From: Acidimicrobiaceae bacterium
GTDB lineage: Bacteria; Actinomycetota; Acidimicrobiia; Acidimicrobiales; Ilumatobacteraceae
DNA: 64,000 nucleotides
Assembly (NCBI GenBank): GCA_020637295.1
Contig: JACJWF010000012.1
Location: 57,153-121,152 of the forward strand
Direction: 5' to 3'
Both the position numbers and the translations under genes were made by a program. How positions within the stretch are numbered: the stretch's first letter is position 1; the number at the start of each line of letters is the position of its first letter. The notes under the pieces are model-generated. The model saw only the letters and a program-made list of their open reading frames with translations, made no database searches and had not been told where the DNA came from. This document shows positions 17,356 to 23,748 of this stretch, piece after piece.

Positions 17356-17942
17356 AGGTCCTCGTCGTCCACTGCCACCCGCTGGAGGAGTCGCTGGTCG
17401 CCGCCGCCCGCGACCGGGCGCTGGCCGGCCTGCGGGCCGCCGGGCACGAGGTGCGTCTCACCGACCTCTACGCCGACGGCTTCCGCCCGGAGCTGTCCGA
17501 GTGGGAACGCGTGCACCACCTCGACCCGCCGGACGGCAAGCCGGAGATCGCCCGGTACGCCGCCGACCTGCGCTGGTGCGAAGCGCTCGTGCTGGTCTAC
17601 CCCACCTGGTGGGCGGGGCAGCCGGGGATGCTGAAGGGCTGGATCGACCGGGTGTGGGTGGCCGGCGTCGCCTACGAGTTGCCGCCCGGTGCCAACCGCA
17701 TCCGCCCCCTGCTCACCAACATCCGCCGCCTCGTGGCCGTCACCACGCACGGCTCGTCGAAGTTCGTGAACGCGCTGGAGGGCGAGGGCGGCAAGCGGGT
17801 GCTCACCCGTTCCCTGCGCGTGCTGTGCAACCGGAGGGCGCGTACGAGTTGGATCGCGCTCTACGCCGTGGACCGAGCCGACGATGCCAAGCGCGCCGCC
17901 TTCCTCGACCGCGTCGAGCAGCGGATGCGGAAGTTACAGTAG
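17352..17942 (+). CDS. NAD(P)H oxidoreductase, flavodoxin-like fold (second of tandem pair)
   Basis: 196 residues with the same architecture as its neighbour: VLVVHCHPLEESLVAAA, LVLVYPTWWAGQPGMLKGWIDRV and VAVTTHGSSKF. The two are clearly paralogues in tandem and share even the C-terminal WIALYAVD/WLGLYAID segment, so a duplication followed by divergence, perhaps into an obligate heterodimer, is likely. Ends just before a strong hairpin. Confidence 0.88.
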   Translation: MKVLVVHCHPLEESLVAAARDRALAGLRAAGHEVRLTDLYADGFRPELSEWERVHHLDPPDGKPEIARYAADLRWCEALVLVYPTWWAGQPGMLKGWIDRVWVAGVAYELPPGANRIRPLLTNIRRLVAVTTHGSSKFVNALEGEGGKRVLTRSLRVLCNRRARTSWIALYAVDRADDAKRAAFLDRVEQRMRKLQ

Positions 17943-17944
17943 TC

Positions 17945-17982
17945 GGAGGGTTTCCGGCTCGGAGGCGGACACGAAACCCTCC
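17945..17982. terminator. bidirectional hairpin terminator between convergent operons
   Basis: GGAGGGTTTC (17945-17954) and GAAACCCTCC (17973-17982) are perfect 10-bp inverted arms with an 18-nt loop. It lies directly between the plus-strand oxidoreductase stop (17942) and the end of the minus-strand toxin array (18038), so it can serve both. Confidence 0.65.
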
Positions 17983-18037
17983 AACCCCGAGCTGCATCGA
18001 CGCGGTCGGATGCAGCGCCGCTGGGCGTTGACGACTG

Positions 18038-18553
18038 TCAATACACGTCGAAAACTGCCGGGCTCCCAGCGAGGGTCGAGTCTCCAGCGATCACGCACGA
18101 TGTGCAGTTGTGTGTGCCCCCGACAGCATTGACCGACCCCGCTTCTGTGGCAACACTCCGTGCGGCGGGGGTCGTACCCGCATTGGGTGCCAACTCTCCG
18201 GGCGCGGCCCGCCCGAAGTTCGCCGTGATCACGGCCAACGAGTCGGCGCGCAATGGTGTATCGATTACACCGCCGTGTGCTGCCGAGATTCTGCCGTAGA
18301 CAAACCTGTTCCCGACAGCGCGTGCCGCAACTTGGCGTGACACCTCTCTGGCTGCGTCGGTCGGGTCGTCCCTGCTGGACAGGATGTCCGCCACGGGAAC
18401 CGGCTGGGGACGCACCCCGCTCTCCGCTCCGGCCGCGATCGTCGGCAACGTGCTGATAGAGACCCACACCCACACGAGTGCGACGACCATCGCCAGCAGT
18501 CGCCCCCGATCGCTGCGAACCGGGGAGGGAGTCAAGCGTTGTCGCTCAAGCAT
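18038..18553 (-). pseudogene. secreted papain-fold (Tox-PL) toxin module, truncated
   Basis: From ATG 18553: a Sec signal (LLAMVVALVWVWVSISTLPTIAAGA), about 75 residues of linker with a TTPAARSVATEAG motif shared with the neighbouring modules, then NAVGGTHNCTSCVIAGDSTLAGSPA. That last segment is the start of the papain-fold toxin (glutamine deamidase-like) domain found at polymorphic-toxin tips; its Cys is the presumed nucleophile. The frame ends ten residues later, well short of the His/Asp part of such a domain, and no continuation exists in other frames. I read it as the decayed last unit of the array. It overlaps the preceding immunity gene. Confidence 0.6.
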
Positions 18554-18999
18554 CCGGAATCCTGACCCGGCCAAAGGTTGTCGTCGAGACCCTCTCGGTA
18601 GAAGTCCGCGATGAGTCTGTCGGCATCAACCATCTCCTGGCGCGTGAGCACACGTCGATCCCAGCCGGCCTCCAGCCGCCGGAGAAGGAACTCGTCAGGC
18701 AACGACACCCTGTACGCGTCGATGTAGTCGGCTGTGTCCATCCGCCAGAAGAACTCGCCGTCAGTCTGGATTGCCGAGCCACCCGCGACGGAGAACTTTG
18801 CACCGACGAGGTCGACGGTCTGTTCCATGATCGCCAAGACAATCGAACCGGCCCGTAGGTATGCCGACACGAGACCCGCAGGCAACTCCAATCTGCCGCG
18901 AGCGTTGTTGAGCCACCGGCGAGCATCTTCAGGTCTGTCCGAGAGGCGAAGGATCGCGAACGGTCCGAGTGGCTGGAGATTCGTGATAGTCACTTCCAC
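18532..18999 (-). CDS. candidate immunity protein of the IS3-disrupted toxin module
   Basis: 155 residues, cytosolic, no signal peptide: MEVTITNLQPLGPFAILRLS...RLIADFYREGLDDNLWPGQD. It begins ten bases before the end of the broken toxin-like gene and ends inside the start of the Tox-PL stub, which is the position occupied by immunity genes elsewhere in the array. No named family recognised; acidic surface and alpha/beta pattern are compatible with an immunity fold. Role inferred from position. Confidence 0.55.
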   Translation of the reverse strand: MEVTITNLQPLGPFAILRLSDRPEDARRWLNNARGRLELPAGLVSAYLRAGSIVLAIMEQTVDLVGAKFSVAGGSAIQTDGEFFWRMDTADYIDAYRVSLPDEFLLRRLEAGWDRRVLTRQEMVDADRLIADFYREGLDDNLWPGQDSGCLSDNA

Positions 19000-19492
19000 G
19001 ACCTCAACAAGCCCGTTGCAGGATCGAGATCGACAAGATGTGGAGAGGCCGTGACCCTCGCCCCACCGAGCGCCTGGGAGAGCTCATCGGCCAAAGCGCA
19101 TGGACCATGGCACGTCACAAGTTGAACAGGTGAACCTGGCACGTAGGCAGGGTTGCTGAGCACGGCATCCGCGATCTGTTGCGTGTGGGTAGGCATGCCG
19201 TTCGTGACGAAGTTGGCCTGTCCGTTAACGACTTGCCCGTGAACGATGACGTCATGGCCTGCGGAGCCTTGGGAACGCCCGAAGTTCGTGAGGTATTGGC
19301 GTCGTCGCCAATCGCCGTCGCTGTCCCCGAGTGATGCACGGTCGCACCGTTGTCCAGGAACGAGTCCATCCCCGCTCTGTTTGTGGCAACACCTGAGAGC
19401 AAGGGGGTCGTAGACGTATCCCGAGCCTCCACCGAAGGCGAGACAGACCCCTCCTGCGCTCGGATGGATGCACCAAGGCCAGCCTCCCTGTC
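18990..19492 (-). pseudogene. C-terminal part of an orphan toxin module, cut by IS3 insertion and frameshifted
   Basis: Right after the IS (minus-strand sense) the frame continues the linker ASIRAQEGSVSPSVEARDTS-TTPLLSGVATNRAG, the shared pre-toxin signature, then GATVHHSGTATAIGDDANT. Around 19289-19297 the sensible protein shifts frame and goes on as LTNFGRSQGSAGHDVIVHGQ, NGMPTHTQQIADAVLSNPAY and VQLVTCHGPCALADELSQAL to a stop at 18990. Adding one base would restore a single protein. The C-terminal domain (DVIVHG, THxxQIAxAVxxNPxY, LVTCxGxC) resembles an unnamed tip domain seen in Rhs-type proteins. Its N-terminal signal part lies beyond the IS at 21034-21200. Confidence 0.65.
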
Positions 19493-19611
19493 TGTCAGGG
19501 TGAGGTGAGACACCTGGTGTAGCGGTTCTTCACTCCTCCAGGGCGAGAACGGAATCACTGAATCTGATGACTTTGACCATTGCGGATCTTGATCGCGCCC
19601 ACACTGGTGGT

Positions 19612-19998
19612 ATGGATGAGATCGACCCATCAGCCCGTCCGCGACGACGGACCTTCACCGCTGCAGAGAAGCTCGCGTACTTGGACGAGTACGACGCGTT
19701 GCCCAAGGGCAGCCCGGAACGGGGCGCGTTGTTGCGGCGTGAGGGCTTGTACTCGTCGCACCTGTCGGAGTGGCGCAAGCAACGCGACAACGGCGCCCTG
19801 GCCGGTCTCACGGCCAAGCCGAGGGCGGATCGACGGTCGGCGGCGGATGTCGAACTGGGTCGTTCCCGCCAGCGGGTGGCCCGCCTTGAGGCCGAACTCG
19901 AACGCACGAAGATGGCGTTGGAGATCATGGGAAAAGCGCACGCGCTCTTGGAACTCATCTCCGAGAGCGCGGACACCGAGCCGAGGTCGAAGCAGTGA
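19612..19998 (+). CDS. IS3-family transposase OrfA
   Basis: 128 residues from ATG 19612 (an upstream TTG/ATG extension from 19567 is less likely). RRRTFTAAEKLAYLDEYDAL and GALLRREGLYSSHLSEWRKQ form the helix-turn-helix that binds the IS ends; a leucine-zipper-like coiled coil (RVARLEAELERTKMALEIMG) follows for multimerisation with OrfB. Overlaps OrfB by four bases (GTGA), so reinitiation may replace the -1 frameshift used by many IS3 elements. Confidence 0.88.
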   Translation: MDEIDPSARPRRRTFTAAEKLAYLDEYDALPKGSPERGALLRREGLYSSHLSEWRKQRDNGALAGLTAKPRADRRSAADVELGRSRQRVARLEAELERTKMALEIMGKAHALLELISESADTEPRSKQ

Positions 19999-21005
19999 TC
20001 GACGATCACTTCGACGACCTCGCCAAGGCGACGTGCACTCGGCGGGCGGCGAGTCTGCTCGGCCGGCCGCGGGCCAGCCACTACCGGCACGTCAAGGGTC
20101 CGCTCCACGGGCCGCCGGCACCACGCCCGGCACCCGCCAACGCCCTGTCCGAGGCGGAACGTCAACGGGTGCTCACGGTGTTGCGGTCGCCGGAGTTCTG
20201 CGATCTCGCACCCGCGCAGGTGTGGGCCCGCCTGCTCGACGACGGCATCTACCTGTGCTCGATCCGCACCATGTACCGGCTCTTGGCGATCGCTGGCGAG
20301 AACCGGGAACGACGCCGGCAGCGCACCCACCCTGCCCGCAAGAAGCCTGAGTTGATCGCGACCGCACCGAACCAGGTGTGGTCGTGGGACATCACGAAGC
20401 TGCAGGGGCCCGAGCGTGGCATCTACTACGAGCTGTTCGTGATCATCGACATCTACTCGCGCTACGTGATCGCCTGGACCGTCGCCGCTGCAGAAACCGG
20501 CGAGCTCGCCAAGGACTTCATCGACGCGGCGATCGCCACCCAGGGCATCGCACGAGGGCAACTCACCTTGCACGCGGACCGGGGCACCTCGATGACTTCC
20601 AAGCCCGTCGCTCAGCTTCTCGTCGATCTCGGCGTCGCACGATCCCACTCGCGGCCGCACGTGTCGAACGACAACCCGTACTCGGAGGCCGGGTTCAAGA
20701 CACTCAAGTACTGCCCGGCGTTTCCCGGCACGTTCGGCTCGATCCACGACGCCCGAGCGTTCTGCGACACGTTCTTCGCGTACTACAACCACGAACACCG
20801 CCACTCCGGCATCGGGCTCCACACCCCAGCCAGCGTGCACTACGGCACCGCAACCGAAATCCGCGCACACCGCGCCGCCACTCTCGACGCCGCCTACACC
20901 GCCAACCCCGACCGCTTCCGCGGTCGCCGACCAACCCCACCCCGACTACCCACCACCGCCTGGATCAACGACCCCTCACGCGAGGCCAAGATCCAAAGCA
21001 AGTAA
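19995..21005 (+). CDS. IS3-family transposase OrfB (DDE integrase)
   Basis: 336 residues of the rve superfamily. Catalytic residues are Asp132 (VWSWDITKL), Asp195 (LHADRGTS) and Glu231 (NPYSEAGFKTLK), with the usual D-35-E spacing. The N-terminal HTH_21 region (EAERQRVLTVLRSPEFCDLA; SIRTMYRLLAI) is present. Full length and apparently intact. Confidence 0.93.
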   Translation: MIDDHFDDLAKATCTRRAASLLGRPRASHYRHVKGPLHGPPAPRPAPANALSEAERQRVLTVLRSPEFCDLAPAQVWARLLDDGIYLCSIRTMYRLLAIAGENRERRRQRTHPARKKPELIATAPNQVWSWDITKLQGPERGIYYELFVIIDIYSRYVIAWTVAAAETGELAKDFIDAAIATQGIARGQLTLHADRGTSMTSKPVAQLLVDLGVARSHSRPHVSNDNPYSEAGFKTLKYCPAFPGTFGSIHDARAFCDTFFAYYNHEHRHSGIGLHTPASVHYGTATEIRAHRAATLDAAYTANPDRFRGRRPTPPRLPTTAWINDPSREAKIQSK

Positions 21006-21033
21006 CCCCGCTCGTGTCTCAAACCCCTTGACA

Positions 21034-21200
21034 GGTTCCGCCTCGGCGAGGCCGGATGCGTGAGCGTCAACGCGCGCAAGTGCTGGCGCGTCGTAGGTGA
21101 AGGTTGCCGCGCTCGCGGCCGTCGTAGATGCCGCTGTAGAGATCGCTATCCCGGCAACGATTACGAGCAGCCCCCTCAGCAGGCGGGCGATCGTGCTCAT
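21034..21200 (-). pseudogene. N-terminal signal part of the IS3-disrupted toxin module
   Basis: ATG at 21200, overlapping the SUKH-like gene stop as ATGA. Encodes a Sec signal (LLRGLLVIVAGIAISTAAS) followed by TFTYDAPALARVDAHASGLA, the F-x-YDAP-x2-AR-D signature shared with the intact modules at 21810 and 22726, then runs into the IS3 end. The remainder is at 18990-19492. Confidence 0.75.
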
Positions 21201-21799
21201 CCGCCCACCAGGGCGGTCTCCGCGAAGAACCGCCAGTTGCGCATCTGTTCTTCGTCGAGCTTGAAGCTCTGAAGTGAGTCGAGGAAGTCCTCGACCGGCA
21301 GCCAGCCGTCAGCACCTTCAAAGGCCATCTGGTCCAACCGGCCAGCCGCAACCAACAGCTGCTCGAACGAGTTCGCAACGCGCGTTAGCTGGGGCCGGGG
21401 ACCGGCGCCGAGATCTAGCCGCAGCACATGACCCTCAACGCCTTCGTCTCCGACGTTCAACAGCAGTGGGTCGCCCTCGTAAGCGCCCACGAGCCGCAAC
21501 GCCGCTGGTACTTCCGTGGCGAGCCGGTTGGCCCCGGTTCGGATGAGAGCGTCAACCAGGGTCTCGCCCTCCTGCATTGGCGGGGAAAGCTCGAAGTACC
21601 CGACTGCGACGCCGGCCAAGTTGAACGTCACGATGCATTGGCGATAGCTGTACGGCACCGCCCCCCACGAGCTCGAAAGCCGACTCAGGTCTTCTTCTGT
21701 CACCGTTGATGGCTCGAGCAGTACGCGAGAGGCGAGGCGCGGGAATCTGTCCGCAACTCGGCGACAATGCTCCGCGAGCTGGCTGAGAGAGTCGATCAT
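21197..21799 (-). CDS. SUKH-like (SMI1/KNR4) immunity protein
   Basis: 200 residues from ATG 21799. DLSRLSSSWGAVPYSYRQCI followed by NLAGVAVGYFELSP and later LLNVGDEGVEGHVLRLDLG and VANSFEQLLVA is the SUKH pattern (small helical start, central beta-sheet, F-x2-LL near the end). SUKH proteins are the commonest immunity proteins of polymorphic nuclease toxins. It follows the HNH-like toxin module by ten bases, so it most likely neutralises that toxin. Confidence 0.72.
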   Translation of the reverse strand: MIDSLSQLAEHCRRVADRFPRLASRVLLEPSTVTEEDLSRLSSSWGAVPYSYRQCIVTFNLAGVAVGYFELSPPMQEGETLVDALIRTGANRLATEVPAALRLVGAYEGDPLLLNVGDEGVEGHVLRLDLGAGPRPQLTRVANSFEQLLVAAGRLDQMAFEGADGWLPVEDFLDSLQSFKLDEEQMRNWRFFAETALVGG

Positions 21800-21809
21800 G
21801 CCATCATCC

Positions 21810-22430
21810 TCAGCACGTCGAGTGCCAGATCGAGTAGCCGGGAGTGCCGCCATGGACTGAGGCAGGCAAGGGCACCGCAACGGGTCCACAGTCGAGGTGA
21901 TGGTGGACCAAGGTCTCCCCCTCGTTGACCGAAGTCTCAGGGAATGTTTGCGTCCACTGCTCATCGACGACCGGCGACCGTCCTGATGCGATCAGATCTT
22001 GGTTCGTCTCGCTGAGCGTCCCCGGATACGTCTCCTGCCACTCGTTCCAGAAGGCTCGTGAGTTTCGGATACCGCCGTTCGCCGTCGTTGCGCCGCTCTT
22101 GAACGTGGCGGTGTCGATGCCCATCGGACCCTCTCCGGAGATCGGGTCGATGTGTACCTGGTACGGCGAGTGGGATACGGACTCTGTGGCATTGCTTCGC
22201 GCGTTGGGAGTCGTAGACGAGCCCCGTGCATCGGCAGCGGGCCAGGCAGACTCCTCCCGCACGTCGCCAAGCGACGTTCGACCGGAGTCGGCGACCTCGA
22301 CCCGGTGAACGTCAAAGCGCGCAATGGTCGGCGCGTCGTAGGTGAATCGCTCAGCCGTCCCTGTCGTCGTAGGCGCCAACCCGAGGAGCGCCGCCACCAG
22401 TGTGACAAGGAGCCGAACGAGGTTCTTCAT
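21810..22430 (-). CDS. secreted orphan toxin module with HNH-like C-terminal nuclease domain
   Basis: 206 residues. The Sec signal (MKNLVRLLVTLVAALLGLAP) is followed by RFTYDAPTIARFDVH and the ARGSSTTPNARSNATES linker, both shared with neighbouring modules. The C-terminal domain has RAFWNEWQETYPGTLSETN, SPVVDEQWTQTFPET and then ETLVHHHLDCGPVAVPLP...H...WH, a His-rich array typical of HNH/His-Me-finger toxin nucleases of polymorphic systems. It would cut DNA or RNA in a neighbour after delivery. Starts inside the upstream immunity stop (ATGA) and is followed by the SUKH-like gene. Confidence 0.68.
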   Translation of the reverse strand: MKNLVRLLVTLVAALLGLAPTTTGTAERFTYDAPTIARFDVHRVEVADSGRTSLGDVREESAWPAADARGSSTTPNARSNATESVSHSPYQVHIDPISGEGPMGIDTATFKSGATTANGGIRNSRAFWNEWQETYPGTLSETNQDLIASGRSPVVDEQWTQTFPETSVNEGETLVHHHLDCGPVAVPLPASVHGGTPGYSIWHSTC

Positions 22431-22732
22431 GGCCGGATGGTGCTCTGGACCCGACCGGCTGCGAGCCCCAACTCTTCAGCAAGCGCCGCTATATCGAGGT
22501 CGTCGGGACCCCAAACGACCACCTCGTCGGGCGATCCTGCATGGCGACTCAGAAGCAGCGGCATTCCCGATCCCAGTGCGATCGGTCGCCACCAAACCTC
22601 GCCAAGGTCGTCGACGTCCTCCTCGAACTCGACCCGGTGGTACCGCTCAAGGTCAGAGACGGTCACATCGACGATCGCGCGCGGCAGGTAGTCGCGTCTC
22701 CCGTACTCCTCCCACGTGAGCGCCCTCAGCAT
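22427..22732 (-). CDS. candidate immunity protein of the module at 22726
   Basis: 101-residue soluble protein (MLRALTWEEYGRRDYLPRAI...LGLAAGRVQSTIRP). Its ATG lies seven bases inside the end of the preceding toxin-like gene and its stop overlaps the next toxin-like start. No named family recognised. The tight toxin-then-small-cytosolic-protein order implies immunity; that is inference. Confidence 0.55.
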   Translation of the reverse strand: MLRALTWEEYGRRDYLPRAIVDVTVSDLERYHRVEFEEDVDDLGEVWWRPIALGSGMPLLLSRHAGSPDEVVVWGPDDLDIAALAEELGLAAGRVQSTIRP

Positions 22733-23331
22733 TGCGTGTTCCTGACGACCGTGCAGGCGATCTTGACGAAGTCGTCATCGACGTCGACGACGCCCGGAGA
22801 GCCTCGGCGCCAGATCGCGATGTTGCCCGGCCGACCGAGCCCAACATCCGAAGGACGAACCGGTGTGGTGAACTCGACCCCTCGCGCGCCGGAAGGCAGT
22901 GGGCCTTGGTAGGCCTTCACAGTCGGATTCAGCCCACCGGCAGCGGTCGCGCCCCACATCTCCCCGTTCGCCTCCTGTAGAGCAGCGGTAGCGGGAGTCT
23001 GTGTGGGACTCTCCAGCCGATGGAACGGCCCGTAGCTACCGGCTGCATCATCCGCGAGACTTGCCGTGTTTGTGGCTATGTCTTTTGCAAACGGGGTCGT
23101 AGACGTGCCGCGAGCCCGTGTTGAGGGCAAGGCAGACCCCTCCTGGACGACCGTGAGCTGCGCCGATTCGGAATCGGCGCCTCCATATGCGCGAACGTCA
23201 ACGCGCGCGAGGGTGGTGACGTCGTACACGTAGCGAAACTCGGAGCCGTGCGGCACCGCGACGAGTTGGAGCAGGCCGAGAGCCACCAGCGTGCAAGCCC
23301 AGAGGAGCGACAGGACGCGTCGTCCGCTCAT
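22726..23331 (-). CDS. secreted orphan toxin module with unassigned C-terminal domain
   Basis: 201 residues from ATG 23331, which overlaps the previous stop (ATGA). Sec signal (RRVLSLLWACTLVALGLLQL), then FRYVYDVTTLARVDVRA and the TRARGTSTTPFAKDIATNTAS linker. The C-terminal ~90 residues (GGLNPTVKAYQGPLPSGARG, VEFTTPVRPSD, IAIWRRGSPGVVDVDDDFVK, IACTVV) form a compact domain with a G-V-E-F-T-T strand that I cannot assign. By position it is a toxin tip; the activity is unknown. Confidence 0.6.
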   Translation of the reverse strand: MSGRRVLSLLWACTLVALGLLQLVAVPHGSEFRYVYDVTTLARVDVRAYGGADSESAQLTVVQEGSALPSTRARGTSTTPFAKDIATNTASLADDAAGSYGPFHRLESPTQTPATAALQEANGEMWGATAAGGLNPTVKAYQGPLPSGARGVEFTTPVRPSDVGLGRPGNIAIWRRGSPGVVDVDDDFVKIACTVVRNTQC

Positions 23332-23744
23332 TCCCACGGCGCATCCCCGATGCCTTGGCCTCCCACTGCGTCGAGTACCGCGAGTTGGAAGGCGTCAGGG
23401 GGCCTGTAGCCGTGAACCGAGATGTAGTGAATCACGAGCGAAGGCGCCGAGTACAAAGTTCCATCGCGCCCCCGAACATGAATCTCGCCCATGCCCAGGC
23501 TTACCCACCCTCGCTCAACCGGCGAAGGAAGGCGAATCGGTGATTCCTCCTCGCAGAACTCGCAGTAGTGCACCCCGCGCATGAGGTTCCGCTGATCAGC
23601 CGCAAGCACTAGGAGCGCCGCCACCACGCCTGGGTAGGTTGCTCCTCGCTCGAAGTCGGCCTCGGACCCAAGCCACCCAACGTTCACCATCGGCTCGTCG
23701 GACGGGCCGTACGTGTACATCGTGAGGTCGGGAAACGTTGCCAT
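23328..23744 (-). CDS. DUF7919-like protein, candidate immunity protein of the Rhs tip
   Basis: 138 residues starting four bases after the Rhs stop. LTMYTYGPSDEPMVNVGWLG, RGVHYCEFCEEES, GEIHVRGRDGTLYSAPSLVI-HYISVHGYRPPDAF form the recognisable pattern of the DUF7919 family (C-E-x-C followed by EI-V-G-x-Y-AP-x-I-HY-H-Y-PP). The two cysteines may bind metal. Members are often beside secreted or toxin-like genes. Placed directly behind the giant Rhs gene, it is the natural candidate to protect against the Rhs C-terminal domain. Confidence 0.65.
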   Translation of the reverse strand: MATFPDLTMYTYGPSDEPMVNVGWLGSEADFERGATYPGVVAALLVLAADQRNLMRGVHYCEFCEEESPIRLPSPVERGWVSLGMGEIHVRGRDGTLYSAPSLVIHYISVHGYRPPDAFQLAVLDAVGGQGIGDAPWE

Positions 23745-23748
23745 GGCG

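Larger units (their letters stand above)
19493..21033 (+). mobile_element. IS3-family insertion sequence inside a toxin-module gene
   Basis: Bounded by inverted ends TGTCAGGGTGAGGTGAGACAC (left) and TGTCAAGGGGTTTGAGACAC (right, minus strand), which share TGTCA, GGG and TGAGACAC. It encodes OrfA and OrfB on the plus strand with intact frames. The flanking toxin gene reads signal peptide on one side and linker on the other, so insertion was within one gene. A clean 3-4 bp target duplication is not evident; boundaries may be off by a few bases. Confidence 0.85.

Noticed and set aside
19490..21036. Target-site duplication of the IS3 element
   Set aside because: No 3-4 bp direct repeat could be matched at the inferred ends, so none is claimed.
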